Below, one piece after another: positions 47,675 to 56,405 of a stretch of DNA of 64,000 bases. The notes under the pieces are model-generated. The model was not told the DNA's origin, did not search any database, and saw only the letters and a list, made by a program, of their open reading frames with translations. Source of the DNA: Enterococcus sp. 9D6_DIV0238. GTDB lineage: Bacteria > Bacillota > Bacilli > Lactobacillales > Enterococcaceae. Location of the stretch: the NCBI RefSeq assembly GCF_002174455.2, contig NZ_CP147246.1, forward strand, positions 957,501 through 1,021,500, given 5' to 3'. Position 1 is the first letter of the stretch, and each line of letters opens with the position of its first letter. The translations under genes and the position numbers were made by a program.

Positions 47675-48309
47675 TCTATTTCTTCCTTCCAGCCAAACGT
47701 TTTTTGATCGATATCACTTCTTTTTTGTTTAGAGATATAAGGATTTCCAGAAACTACATATCTCAAAGGTAATTCTGTCCAAATTCCTTTATTGGGAATG
47801 CCTATTCTAGGAAGGGCCATAATTTTTTTCGGCTGTTTTCTTTTTTCAGGAACGATCCGAAGTGTACTGTCAAAGATCGATTGTCCATATGAATCTTTGG
47901 TAATACCTAAGGCACTGACTAATTTTCCTGGACCATTTGATAGCTCTGCACCTTTTCTACCATTACGATTCGCTTCCATTAGTTCAAGCCCTTCGACAGG
48001 TTCGATCGCCCGGATCATGACTCCTTGCGGTATGCCTTTATCTTTTGTGACCATATTCAAGATCAAATGGGTGTGCATCGTATATAAATAGATTGTTCCT
48101 GGTTTCTCATACATCGCCCTTAATCTAGGTGTTTTTCGTAGCCCAAAGCTGTGGGCTGCTTCGTCATCAGGCCCCAAATAAGCCTCTGTATCCACAATAT
48201 AGCCGGCTAGTGTACCTGCTTCTGTTTTATGCTCTAAATACATGCCCAATAAAAACTGAGCGATCTCTTCTGTTGTTTTTGTATTAAAAAAATGGATCGT
48301 TTCATTCAT
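47671..48309 (-). CDS. DNA-3-methyladenine glycosylase (AAG/Mpg family)
   Basis: The 212-aa protein belongs to the mammalian-type alkyladenine glycosylase family, which removes 3-methyladenine and related damaged bases. Motifs are YIVDTEAYLGPDDEAAHSF (with the catalytic Glu), RAMYEKPGTIYLY, HTHLILNMVT, GVMIRAIEPVEG and LSNGPGKLVSALGI. It is the first gene of the glycosylase / DUF3013 / prmA / rsmE / DeoC-like series and is divergent from rarA. Confidence 0.95.
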   Translation of the reverse strand: MNETIHFFNTKTTEEIAQFLLGMYLEHKTEAGTLAGYIVDTEAYLGPDDEAAHSFGLRKTPRLRAMYEKPGTIYLYTMHTHLILNMVTKDKGIPQGVMIRAIEPVEGLELMEANRNGRKGAELSNGPGKLVSALGITKDSYGQSIFDSTLRIVPEKRKQPKKIMALPRIGIPNKGIWTELPLRYVVSGNPYISKQKRSDIDQKTFGWKEEIE

Positions 48310-48444
48310 TATTTTTCACCACTTTCTATCATACACGAAATAGCTGTCATTATCCATTGAACAACGAACAATTCGTGTGATAAATCAATAATTTCTCTCT
48401 ATAAATCATCTGAATTCCAGCCGATAACAAACATACGTTCTTTA

Positions 48445-48453
48445 TGGTATAAT
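48445..48453 (+). promoter_or_regulatory. Extended -10 promoter of rarA
   Basis: TGGTATAAT is an extended consensus -10 lying 33 bases before the rarA ATG. The ribosome site GGAGG is at about 48474-48478. Confidence 0.65.
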
Positions 48454-48485
48454 AGTAATCATAGAACAAAAAAGGAGGTTCAACG

Positions 48486-49775
48486 ATGCAGCAGCCTTTA
48501 GCTTATCGTATGCGTCCGCGCAACTTAGATGAAGTTGTAGGACAAGAACATCTTGTCGGTCCTGGAAAAATCATTCGTAGAATGGTTGAAGCAAAAATGC
48601 TATCATCAATGATTTTGTATGGTCCTCCTGGAACCGGAAAAACAAGTATCGCTAGTGCTATCGCCGGCTCTACAAACTATGCCTTTCGCATGTTGAATGC
48701 CGCAACAGATACAAAAAAAGACTTACAGATCGTCGCAGAAGAAGCAAAAATGAGCGGCACTGTGATTTTACTTTTAGATGAAGTACATCGCTTAGATAAA
48801 ACAAAACAAGATTTCTTATTGCCCCATTTAGAAAACGGTCGTATCATCATGATCGGCGCAACAACTGAAAATCCTTATATTACGATCAATCCGGCGATCA
48901 GAAGCAGAACACAAATTTTTGAAGTCAAGCCTTTAAACGAAACAGATATTCAAAAGGCAATCAACGATGCTTTAACTGATAAAGAGCGCGGTTTAGGAGA
49001 TTATCCTGTGCTGTTAGAAGACAAAGCCCTTCAGCATCTATCTCGTGCTACTAACGGCGACCTGCGCAGTGCTTTAAATGGCTTAGAGCTTGCTGTAAAA
49101 TCGACACCTGAAACAAAGGACAAAAAAATCGATATCACTCTTTCGATCATAGAAGAATGTGTTCAAAGAAAAGCTCTGACTCATGATAAAGATGGTGACG
49201 CACATTATGATGTTATTTCCGCTTTTCAAAAATCGATTCGCGGCAGTGATGTCGATGCTGCTCTCCATTATTTGGCCCGCTTAGTTGAGGCTGGTGACTT
49301 ACCAATCATCTGCAGGCGTTTAATGGTCATCGCTTATGAAGACATCGGTCTTGGTAACCCGGCCGCGGCGGCACGAACAGTCACTGCAGTTCAAGCAGCT
49401 GAAAAGCTAGGCTTTCCGGAAGCACGGATCCCTTTGGCAAGTGTCGTTATCGATCTTTGTTTATCTCCTAAATCAAATTCAGGGATCAATGCGATCGATG
49501 CCGCACTGGCAGATATACGAGATGGAAAAGCAGGAGAAGTTCCTGACCATCTGCGGGATAGTCACTATTCTGGTGCAAAAGATTTACAACGCGGGCTTGG
49601 CTACAAATACCCACACAATTTTGAACATGCTTGGGTCGATCAGCAATATTTGCCTGACAAAATAAAAAATGCTCATTATTATGAACCAATAGATACAGGA
49701 AAGTACGAACAGGCTTTACATCAGCAGTACCAACGGATCTTGGACTGGAAAAAAGCCGGTAAAAAAACAAAATAA
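48486..49775 (+). CDS. rarA: Replication-associated recombination protein A (RarA/MgsA), AAA+ ATPase
   Basis: RarA acts at stalled replication forks. The 429-aa protein has QPLAYRMRPRNLDEVVGQEHL, Walker A YGPPGTGKTS, Walker B LLLDEVHRLDKTKQDFLLP, sensor-1 IGATTENPY and arginine-finger region INPAIRSR. C-terminal domains of the MgsA type follow (YLARLVEAGDLPIICRRL, LPHNFE-like YKYPHNFEHAWVDQQYLP). It is divergent from the glycosylase gene, and a probable 6S RNA gene follows it. Confidence 0.96.
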   Translation: MQQPLAYRMRPRNLDEVVGQEHLVGPGKIIRRMVEAKMLSSMILYGPPGTGKTSIASAIAGSTNYAFRMLNAATDTKKDLQIVAEEAKMSGTVILLLDEVHRLDKTKQDFLLPHLENGRIIMIGATTENPYITINPAIRSRTQIFEVKPLNETDIQKAINDALTDKERGLGDYPVLLEDKALQHLSRATNGDLRSALNGLELAVKSTPETKDKKIDITLSIIEECVQRKALTHDKDGDAHYDVISAFQKSIRGSDVDAALHYLARLVEAGDLPIICRRLMVIAYEDIGLGNPAAAARTVTAVQAAEKLGFPEARIPLASVVIDLCLSPKSNSGINAIDAALADIRDGKAGEVPDHLRDSHYSGAKDLQRGLGYKYPHNFEHAWVDQQYLPDKIKNAHYYEPIDTGKYEQALHQQYQRILDWKKAGKKTK

Positions 49776-49801
49776 AACAGGCTGAAATTCAAGCTCTCTC
49801 G

Positions 49802-49830
49802 TTGCTGTTTAAATCATGTTGTGCTATTAT
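49802..49830 (+). promoter_or_regulatory. Promoter of the probable 6S RNA
   Basis: TTGCTG (49802-49807) and TATTAT (49825-49830) are 17 bases apart. The start of transcription would be near 49837, where the RNA stem begins. Confidence 0.7.
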
Positions 49831-49836
49831 AAAGAT

Positions 49837-50035
49837 GGTAAATCTGTGATGTGCGCGTTGTCTTTTTTGTGTGTTGACCGAACATTTTATTGATATCTTG
49901 GGATCCTTCTGGTACCTAAGCTGGTAACATGCCTTATCATTTGGTAGTTCGAAGCTGTCAGTCGTGGAACCCACCTGCTTTGTTTGCGGGTTCAATACTA
50001 TAGGACGAATAACGGCATCGACGGATTTTCCTTTT
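49837..50035 (+). ncRNA. ssrS: Probable 6S RNA (SsrS)
   Basis: The 3' end AACGGCATCGACGGATTT pairs with the 5' end AAATCTGTGATGTGCGCGTT, giving the closing stem of a roughly 190-base RNA. Inside is a long mostly paired arm, with GGGTTCAATACTATAGGACG on the 3' side and an apical hairpin around CTTGGGATCC / GGTACCTAAG. 6S RNA folds this way and binds RNA polymerase. A position close to rarA is common in Firmicutes. The region has a good promoter and no coding frame. Confidence 0.75.
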
Positions 50036-50049
50036 TTATTAGCTAGTTG

Positions 50050-50080
50050 AACAATTTGCTCTAGTGCAAATTGTTTTTTC
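50050..50080 (+). terminator. Terminator downstream of the 6S RNA
   Basis: AACAATTTGC / GCAAATTGTT with a 6-base loop is followed by TTTTTTC. It ends transcription before the small membrane protein gene. Confidence 0.8.
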
Positions 50081-50098
50081 TTTGATGGAGGTTATATA

Positions 50099-50377
50099 GT
50101 GATTCGCCTACTTATCTTTGCATCTGTTGTTTTACTCGTAGTCATCAGTGTTTTCTTATTAAAGAAATCCTCTGTATTTTTGCCCTTGATGCCAAACGAT
50201 GATCCTGACGAAAATAGACAGTTTCTACATCAATTCGGCGTATTCTATTTGATACTGGCCGCCATTGGTCTTTTAGTAGGGGTCGTCAATTTGACATTTT
50301 TTTCTTTATTTTACATATTCGGATTACTTGTTATTTCAACTGTATTCAGTGTGATGCTTGCCAAGAAGATTCTTTGA
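50099..50377 (+). CDS. Small membrane protein, 92 aa
   Basis: The protein has three hydrophobic segments (about 2-22, 48-68 and 70-90) and a short polar loop (PNDDPDENRQFLHQFG). I cannot name the family with confidence; three-segment small proteins of the DUF3784 type look similar. The start is GTG 50099-50101, with GGAGG seven bases upstream. It lies between the 6S RNA terminator and the universal stress gene, and is possibly read from a promoter overlapping the terminator. Confidence 0.7.
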   Translation: MIRLLIFASVVLLVVISVFLLKKSSVFLPLMPNDDPDENRQFLHQFGVFYLILAAIGLLVGVVNLTFFSLFYIFGLLVISTVFSVMLAKKIL

Positions 50378-50585
50378 TGATTCTTCTTTTTTTATTTTCT
50401 TTTTTAACGATTTTGCTTTACAATTAAACTATAGAGACCGATAAATACATTTTTTAGTTTCACTACTACTGTCTACTATGAGAAGTATACAGCGTGCTTG
50501 TTGCTTGCTCATAAAAATATTCGCTGTTTTTTTACAGCACCGCTTATCTGCAGTAATTAAGTGCAGGAGCGAAAGGAGTGGTCAA

Positions 50586-51062
50586 ATGTTACAAAATTAT
50601 CGTAAAATCATGGTCGCCGTAGATGGATCGACAGAAGCAGAACTAGCTTTTCAAAAGGCTATGAACGTCGCAATGAGAAACGATGCAGAATTACTACTTG
50701 CTCATGTGATCGATACACGTGCTTTTCAATCTGTTTCATCTTTTGATGGTGTTTTAGCTGAACAGGCAACTGAAATGGCAAAACAAACACTCGAAGGATA
50801 TAAAAAACAAGCAAAAGAGCATGGCTGCGAAAAAGTTTCTAGTATTATCGAATATGGCTCACCAAAACCTTGGATCGCAAAACAAATTCCTGAAGACCAA
50901 GGCGTAGATTTAATCATGCTGGGTGCTACTGGACTTAATGCTGTGGAACGATTATTTATAGGTTCTGTTTCAGAATACGTTATACGTCATGCAGCATGCG
51001 ATGTCTTAGTCGTAAGAACAGATTTAGAAAATAAAGTTCCTGTGGATCAGGATGACAAATAG
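50586..51062 (+). CDS. Universal stress protein UspA family
   Basis: The 158-aa protein has the UspA fold: KIMVAVDGSTEAELAFQKA at the N-terminus, LLLAHVIDT, and the nucleotide-binding tail LIMLGATGLNAVERLFIGSVSEYVIRHAACDVLVVR, whose G-x2-G-x9-G-S/T pattern suggests ATP binding. The start is ATG 50586-50588, nine bases after AAGGAG; the longer upstream frame is rejected. It is a single gene with a bidirectional terminator shared with ackA. Confidence 0.95.
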   Translation: MLQNYRKIMVAVDGSTEAELAFQKAMNVAMRNDAELLLAHVIDTRAFQSVSSFDGVLAEQATEMAKQTLEGYKKQAKEHGCEKVSSIIEYGSPKPWIAKQIPEDQGVDLIMLGATGLNAVERLFIGSVSEYVIRHAACDVLVVRTDLENKVPVDQDDK

Positions 51063-51076
51063 TTTCTTCCTAAAAG

Positions 51077-51109
51077 AAAACCACCATTCGGCAAGCGAGT
51101 GGTGGTTTT
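51077..51109. terminator. Bidirectional terminator between usp gene and ackA
   Basis: AAAACCACCA / TGGTGGTTTT encloses a 13-base loop with A and T runs outside. It serves both convergent genes. Confidence 0.88.
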
Positions 51110-51127
51110 TTATTTTTACTTATTTTA

Positions 51128-52312
51128 TTATCTTAAACGTTCAACATCACGTGCGATCATCAATTCTTCATCAGTTGGAATCAATAGTACTTTCACCTTA
51201 GAATCGTCTGTTGAGATCACTGATTCTTTTCCACGAACATTGTTCTTATCAGCATCTAACTCACAACCGAACCAAGTCATGCCTTTGATAACTTCACTAC
51301 GGACATGTGCGTCATTTTCACCAATACCAGCAGTAAAGACAATCGCATCAACACCATTTAATACTGTGACATAGCTTCCGATATACTTACGGATGCGGTC
51401 AGTAAAGATATCATAAGCTACTTGAACTGCTTCTTTATCCATATTTGCTTCTAGATCACGCATGTCACTAGAGATACCTGTCAATCCTAAAAGTCCTGAT
51501 TGTTTATTTAAAATATTGATCATATCTTTGATATCAGTCAATTCTAGTTTTTCCATCAAGTAAGCTAGTAATGAAGGATCGATATCGCCAGAACGAGTAC
51601 CCATCGTTACTCCTGCAAGTGGTGTAAAGCCCATTGATGTATCAACAGATTTTCCGCCATCGACCGCTGTGATCGAAGCACCATTTCCTAAATGGCAAGT
51701 GATGATTTTTAGTTCTTCAATCGGACGACCAAGCATTTCGGCAGCACGGTGAGCAACATATTTGTGGCTTGTTCCATGCGCACCATATTTACGTGCTGAG
51801 AATTTTTCATAGTATTCAGTTGGAATACTGTATAAGAAATTGTGTTTAGGCATCGTTGTATGGAAAGCTGTATCAAAAACCGCTACACTGATGATATCAG
51901 GTAAGATTTTTTTGAATGCTTTGATTCCCATAGCATTTGCAGGATTGTGTAATGGAGCAAGATCAGCTAATTTTTCGATTTTTGCTAAAACATCATCATC
52001 GATCACAACTGAATCTTTGAAGTCTTCCCCACCAGCAACCACACGGTGTCCAACACCAGTGATTTCATCATAAGAAGATAGAATGTTCAATTCAATCAAT
52101 TTGTCCAATAACATTTTTACGGCAACATCATGATCATTGATATCCACGATTTCTTCATATTTTTCATCGTTTCCATATTTGATTGTAAAGATCGAATCAT
52201 TCAAACCAATTCGTTCAACGATCCCTTTAGCAACGACTTCTTCCGTTGGCATTTGGTATAATTGCCATTTTAAACTTGAGCTTCCTGCATTGATTGCAAT
52301 TGTTTTAGACAT
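51128..52312 (-). CDS. ackA: Acetate kinase
   Basis: AckA converts acetyl phosphate and ADP to acetate and ATP. The 394-aa protein has the N-terminal [55 protein letters not shown] [12 protein letters not shown] and FTAGIGEND. The start is ATG 52310-52312 after AGAGGAG; 17 more in-frame codons upstream overlap the methyltransferase gene and are not used. It sits behind the comG operon and the ytxK-like gene, as in other enterococci and streptococci. Confidence 0.98.
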   Translation of the reverse strand: MSKTIAINAGSSSLKWQLYQMPTEEVVAKGIVERIGLNDSIFTIKYGNDEKYEEIVDINDHDVAVKMLLDKLIELNILSSYDEITGVGHRVVAGGEDFKDSVVIDDDVLAKIEKLADLAPLHNPANAMGIKAFKKILPDIISVAVFDTAFHTTMPKHNFLYSIPTEYYEKFSARKYGAHGTSHKYVAHRAAEMLGRPIEELKIITCHLGNGASITAVDGGKSVDTSMGFTPLAGVTMGTRSGDIDPSLLAYLMEKLELTDIKDMINILNKQSGLLGLTGISSDMRDLEANMDKEAVQVAYDIFTDRIRKYIGSYVTVLNGVDAIVFTAGIGENDAHVRSEVIKGMTWFGCELDADKNNVRGKESVISTDDSKVKVLLIPTDEELMIARDVERLR

Positions 52313-52338
52313 AATACTCTCCTCTTTTATCGGTTGTT

Positions 52339-53346
52339 TTATTTTAAATTTGAAGACTTCCAAGCCTCAAATTGTTGAAAAAATTGTGTCACTTTTGCTG
52401 GATCTTTCAATGAGCCTAATTTTGCTATCAGAACTTCTTTTGCCTGTTCACTATGCTTACCTTTATTTTGGACAACTAAGATACTTTTTCTAGACTGAGC
52501 AGATTTGAATAATTCATCTGGTAATTGAATCATTCCCTGCAGATAGACATTCTTTTGAATCCAGTTCTTAAAGAACACACTTTGTTCCGTTTCTAAAATA
52601 TTCGTAGGAATCAAAAATAATCCGTATCCATCCGGCTTGACATATTTCATCGCCTGCTCCATCAATAGATGATGTGCATAGCTATGTCCTTCTTCTGCTG
52701 CGGAATCAAAACCAGCTGCTTTTTCATCATTCGGATAAAAGCCAACGGGTAGATCACTCAAAGCAACATCAACTGGATCGATCAATAAATCCTGCAGTCC
52801 ATCTTGGTGAAATAACTGGATCGCAGCTTGTGTCCATTCATTATTTGTTGCAGAAACTGCTAACAATGTATCATCGATATCTACACCAAAGCCGCTGACA
52901 TCATACTTAGCCAATGACAAATTAAGGACAACTGTCAATAAAAGATTACCCATACCTGCGGCGATGTCCAGAGCCTTCAATGATTGATCCTGATCGTACA
53001 ATTGTTCGATCAAGTAGACGAATAAAAAGCCAATACCGTCTGGTGTCAATTGATGATTTGCTTGTAAGGACTCTGTTTTATTCCCTTTTAGTAAAATCAA
53101 CTGGGATAATCGTCTGATTTCTTCTGGAGTTAAATCGATCGCTTTTAATTGTTGATAAATGGTTTTTAGTTGTTGGACTGTCTGCTCATCCGGTACTCCA
53201 TCGAGAATACGCACTTGGTAATCATCGATGATATTCTCACCATTTTCAATATACGCATCTAAAAAAGAAGTGTCTAAGGATCGTTGAAGTAATTGAATCG
53301 ATTGTTCCATTAATTCGAAAGCCTTTTCTATTTTCTCAGAGAACAA
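52339..53346 (-). CDS. Class I SAM-dependent methyltransferase, YtxK-like (N6-adenine DNA methylase fold)
   Basis: The protein is about 335 aa. The N-terminal part is helical (to about 95). A methylase core follows with [32 protein letters not shown] (SAM motif I) and the motif IV-like SDLPVGFYP. This makes it a relative of HsdM-type adenine methylases, though no restriction partner is present. The promoter TATACT at 53372-53377 puts the transcript start at about 53365, so the TTG 53344-53346, eight bases after GAGG, is the likely start rather than the ATG at 53367. It is upstream of ackA. The substrate is unknown. Confidence 0.82.
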   Translation of the reverse strand: MFSEKIEKAFELMEQSIQLLQRSLDTSFLDAYIENGENIIDDYQVRILDGVPDEQTVQQLKTIYQQLKAIDLTPEEIRRLSQLILLKGNKTESLQANHQLTPDGIGFLFVYLIEQLYDQDQSLKALDIAAGMGNLLLTVVLNLSLAKYDVSGFGVDIDDTLLAVSATNNEWTQAAIQLFHQDGLQDLLIDPVDVALSDLPVGFYPNDEKAAGFDSAAEEGHSYAHHLLMEQAMKYVKPDGYGLFLIPTNILETEQSVFFKNWIQKNVYLQGMIQLPDELFKSAQSRKSILVVQNKGKHSEQAKEVLIAKLGSLKDPAKVTQFFQQFEAWKSSNLK

Positions 53347-53371
53347 AAATAACACCTCTATTTCCATCTAT

Positions 53372-53380
53372 AGTATAACA
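53372..53380 (-). promoter_or_regulatory. Extended -10 promoter of the methyltransferase gene
   Basis: On the minus strand TGTTATACT is an extended -10. The predicted transcript start is at about 53365, close to the gene. Confidence 0.6.
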
Positions 53381-53572
53381 ATTTTCATACCTGTTCTATT
53401 TTAACGAAAAAAGATCTAATAATCAATCAATTTCCCAACAATATTTGTAAAAGCTTGTTTTATAACTGTTCTTTTTCTGTCGCTCTTGATTGGCTTTTTA
53501 AAATTGAAACTAAAGAACCTTTCTGTATCAGTCGATTTACACATAGTTTGATACACATTTCACAAAAAACAT

Positions 53573-53926
53573 TCATTCACTGATATCTGCTTTTTCCTTC
53601 GACACTTGAGGTTGATACACTTCATTAAACGTGTAAGTCGTATGATTCATCTTAACAACGATAGTAAGTGTTTGGTGAGCGTAACTATATGTTAAACGAC
53701 CGGCTGAAAATTCCTGAGTTCCTTTTGGGTCAAGGGGGTCGCTTTTTTGTTTTACTTCGGCGAGAAACATACTGACCATTGTTTTAGCAATATAATAGTC
53801 TTTTGTTTTTTGCGAAAATTGCTGTGCCAATTTAAACTCTTCTAGTACTAGTAAAAATAGAAAACTGGACAAAAAAACCAAAAGCAATGACGTCAGTAAT
53901 ATCCCACCTTTATAGCTCTTTTTCAT
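53573..53926 (-). CDS. comGG: ComGG-type competence minor pseudopilin
   Basis: This 117-aa protein has a single N-terminal membrane segment (about 6-28, KGGILLTSLLLVFLSSFLFLLVL) and a short soluble domain. It is the last gene of the comG operon. The prepilin Glu at +5 is not evident, as in many Gram-positive ComGG proteins. It overlaps comGF by 17 bases. The assignment comes mainly from position and shape. Confidence 0.8.
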   Translation of the reverse strand: MKKSYKGGILLTSLLLVFLSSFLFLLVLEEFKLAQQFSQKTKDYYIAKTMVSMFLAEVKQKSDPLDPKGTQEFSAGRLTYSYAHQTLTIVVKMNHTTYTFNEVYQPQVSKEKADISE

Positions 53927-54377
53927 TTGTCTTGATCATTGACCATCTTGCACTATATTGCTGTCCATTTTTAAATACTGCACGAATAACCACAAAATCA
54001 TCCTCCTCTTTGAAATCAGCTTCATGAACATCGATCAACAATGGCTGATAACCACCATTATCAACTTTAACGATTTTTCCTAATTTATATTCGATCCAAA
54101 TGCCTCTTTCTTTTTTTGGATTTTCATAAATCATCTTATTCCCTTGGATTACTTTGAACGCACAGCCGGCTAGCTCATTTTCCAACTGAATGACAAAAAT
54201 ATGCCATTCTTTTTCTTTCTCACTTTTTAAGATTTCAGATACAACTTTCGCATGTTTTATTGCAGCAGAAAAAAGCAAGCAGATAATAGATAATAAAAAC
54301 AACGCTAACAAACATTCAATTAAGGTGAAGCCCGCGTATTCTTTATTTCTGTTCAAGGGAAAACTGTTCTTTAGCAT
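53910..54377 (-). CDS. comGF: ComGF-type competence minor pseudopilin
   Basis: The 155-aa protein has the prepilin signal YAGFTLIECLLALFLLS, with cleavage after Gly and Glu at +5, and the ComGF-type C-terminal domain (GYQPLLIDVHEADFK, ARWSMI). It forms part of the pseudopilus that brings DNA to the membrane during transformation. It overlaps comGE at its start and comGG at its end. Confidence 0.88.
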   Translation of the reverse strand: MLKNSFPLNRNKEYAGFTLIECLLALFLLSIICLLFSAAIKHAKVVSEILKSEKEKEWHIFVIQLENELAGCAFKVIQGNKMIYENPKKERGIWIEYKLGKIVKVDNGGYQPLLIDVHEADFKEEDDFVVIRAVFKNGQQYSARWSMIKTNEKEL

Positions 54378-54666
54378 CTGTAATCACCACTTTGTCTATT
54401 TTGTTCTTCGTCTTATATATATAAAACGAGTATGTTCGACCATTAAGTTGAACTTTTTTTTGCATAGCTCTGCCATGATTTTCATAGTTCTTCATTTCTT
54501 CATAGAGTATTCGATGTAACCTTAGCTCATCGGTTGCTTTTGCTTTCTTAGATAATAAAAAGGTACTTGATGACATAAAAATCCCGACAATTATTCCCAT
54601 GATCCCAAATGAAACTAGTCCTTCCAATAAGATGTATCCTTTATAATCGATTGATTTTTTTGACAT
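54343..54666 (-). CDS. comGE: ComGE-type competence minor pseudopilin
   Basis: The 107-aa protein has an N-terminal prepilin-like segment (YKGYILLEGLVSFGIMGIIVG) in which Tyr replaces the usual Phe next to the cleavage Gly. The soluble part is short (NGRTYSFYIYKT). ATG 54664-54666 is preferred, with AGGAAG upstream; an in-frame GTG three codons before is possible. It overlaps comGD and comGF, as is normal for this tightly packed operon. Confidence 0.82.
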   Translation of the reverse strand: MSKKSIDYKGYILLEGLVSFGIMGIIVGIFMSSSTFLLSKKAKATDELRLHRILYEEMKNYENHGRAMQKKVQLNGRTYSFYIYKTKNKIDKVVITDAKEQFSLEQK

Positions 54667-55081
54667 ATCGACCACTTCCTAACTGAAATTGAAACTCGAT
54701 CGATTGCTTTTTTTCCGGCCAATCATAAGTGAATTTTGCCAATTTCCCATTGTTTCCAGATACCGCTTTAAAGACAATTTTATTTGGACCAGAAGCGTTT
54801 AAATCTGTTGGAACAGATAAATGTATTGGTTCGTTTTCTGAAACGATAAAGTATAGCTGTTGTTGTTCTTCAAAGACGATCTGTGTGTCCGTCATCTTAA
54901 TAATTGCCATTTGCTGTGTAAACAGTAACTGTTTTTCAAAGGTCGATAGAAATTGTTCTATTTCTATCATATGCTGCCAGCGCTCGATTGAAAGTGCTGG
55001 TAGCAACATAAAAAAAGTGCACACAAATACTACTACAAGTGATTCGATCAATGTAAATCCCTTTAACATTTTCTTCTTCAT
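54641..55081 (-). CDS. comGD: ComGD-type competence minor pseudopilin
   Basis: The 146-aa protein has the prepilin motif LKGFTLIESLVVVFVCTFFMLLP and a beta-rich soluble domain (TQIVFEEQQQLYFIVSE). It is a minor component of the transformation pseudopilus. Its start overlaps the comGC stop by four bases. Confidence 0.9.
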   Translation of the reverse strand: MKKKMLKGFTLIESLVVVFVCTFFMLLPALSIERWQHMIEIEQFLSTFEKQLLFTQQMAIIKMTDTQIVFEEQQQLYFIVSENEPIHLSVPTDLNASGPNKIVFKAVSGNNGKLAKFTYDWPEKKQSIEFQFQLGSGRYVKKINRL

Positions 55082-55362
55082 TTTTCACTTGTTTGGTATT
55101 TTTCATACTGTTCTTGAGTGATATATTCCTCTTTCAATAGTTGCTCGACAGTCGGCGTCTGATTCTTCTCCATCACATAAAGATCTATCTGTGTTTCAAC
55201 GATTTTGACGATTGCTTCATTGCCTTTTTTATCCACACCTTCTTTATGTTTTGAAAGATTTGGAACAAATAGCAAAATTAAAACAGAAATAATCAACAGA
55301 ACAACCAGCATCTCTAATAAGGTAAAACCACTGTAATTGATTCGTTTCTTTTTTTTGGTCAT
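55078..55362 (-). CDS. comGC: ComGC-type major pseudopilin
   Basis: The 94-aa protein has the class IV prepilin signal YSGFTLLEMLVVLLIISVLILL, with Gly/Phe cleavage and Glu+5, and the compact soluble domain of ComGC (GNEAIVKIVETQIDLY, TVEQLLKEEYIT). It is the major subunit of the transformation pseudopilus. Cleavage needs the prepilin peptidase ComC, which is not in this window. It overlaps comGB by four bases. Confidence 0.95.
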   Translation of the reverse strand: MTKKKKRINYSGFTLLEMLVVLLIISVLILLFVPNLSKHKEGVDKKGNEAIVKIVETQIDLYVMEKNQTPTVEQLLKEEYITQEQYEKYQTSEK

Positions 55363-56405
55363 AAATATTCCTCCATTCCACCGTAAATCGGTAATAGCAT
55401 TGCAGCATAGATACCCACTACCATCAAAGCAACAAGTAAAAAAATCACAGGCTGGATCAATTGGATCATTTTTTCAACTCGTCTAAAAAATTGCTGCCAA
55501 CATAACTCACTGTATACGATCAATTCTTTACCTAAATTTCCTTTTACCTCTCCTTGCTGGATGATCAAAGCTAATTCAGATGAAAAAAACGGAAATGCTC
55601 TTAACTGATCGTAAAAAGTAGTACCAGCCAAAGCTTTTGTCTCAATTTCTTCTGCAAGCTCATAAATCAGAGATCGCTGGCTTGTCGTTTTCATCAATCG
55701 AAGAACATTCTTGATCTCTAAACCTTGTGCGAATAATTTTCCCCACTCAAGTGCAAAGAAAGCTGAACAGTATTTTTTATACAAGCTTCCTATAAAAGGC
55801 AGTCTGGAAAAAAATAGCGCCTTTTCCAAAAATGTTTTCTTTCTAAAGTGAAGATAATATGTGCCTATGACAAAAAAGCTACATAACAGTAATCCAATGA
55901 CATAATAGGGGCTTTGCTGAATGAATTGAATACCTGGATTTTTAGCTTGAACCGTCCCGTTGACTAATAGTTGCGGCAGTAAAATTTGTCTGATACTGAT
56001 CAAGACTACAGATAAAAAAACTAAAAGCAGAACAGGATAACTCAATACCTTAAATAAATGTTGCTGCTGTTTATCTGCAACAAGAGTATGATCTTTGATT
56101 TTATCTAATGTTCCTGATAGATCTCCATGAGCTTGAGCAAATTCTATTTGAGTTATGATCGTCGTTTTGAATCCTAGATAAGCTAAGCCTGAATAAAATT
56201 GATCTCCTCGTTCCATCGTAGCAGTCAAATAATTGAGTGCTTCTTCTGGAATAGAACGTGACTTCTTCATAAAAAGTAAACTCTCTTGTATAGTAAATCC
56301 ATTTCTTAATAAATCTGCTAAAAGCTGAATAAAAAAATTTTGCTGTCTTTTCGACAACTTATTGCTCTTTTTCTTCTTCAAATGTTCGATCATCAATAAA
56401 GCCAT
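55359..56405 (-). CDS. comGB: ComGB-type inner-membrane platform protein
   Basis: The 348-aa polytopic protein of the type II secretion F family has two related halves, with hydrophobic segments at about 140-160, 190-210 and 320-345. It provides the membrane platform for pseudopilus assembly. Family features are LADLLRNGFTIQESLLFM and ALEWGKLFAQGLEI. ATG 56403-56405 with AAAGG nine bases upstream is chosen; a frame 20 codons longer lies deeper inside comGA. The start overlaps the comGA end. Confidence 0.9.
   Translation of the reverse strand: MALLMIEHLKKKKSNKLSKRQQNFFIQLLADLLRNGFTIQESLLFMKKSRSIPEEALNYLTATMERGDQFYSGLAYLGFKTTIITQIEFAQAHGDLSGTLDKIKDHTLVADKQQQHLFKVLSYPVLLLVFLSVVLISIRQILLPQLLVNGTVQAKNPGIQFIQQSPYYVIGLLLCSFFVIGTYYLHFRKKTFLEKALFFSRLPFIGSLYKKYCSAFFALEWGKLFAQGLEIKNVLRLMKTTSQRSLIYELAEEIETKALAGTTFYDQLRAFPFFSSELALIIQQGEVKGNLGKELIVYSELCWQQFFRRVEKMIQLIQPVIFLLVALMVVGIYAAMLLPIYGGMEEYL

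Noticed and set aside
49789..49995. 68-codon minus-strand open frame
   Set aside because: It covers the probable 6S RNA and has no ribosome site or family features.
52339..53346. Restriction-modification methylase
   Set aside because: The methylase resembles HsdM-type enzymes, but no specificity or restriction subunit is near, and the place between comG and ackA is a conserved housekeeping one.
54729..55121. 130-codon plus-strand open frame
   Set aside because: It is antisense to comGD and comGC, which have clear prepilin motifs and tight operon packing.
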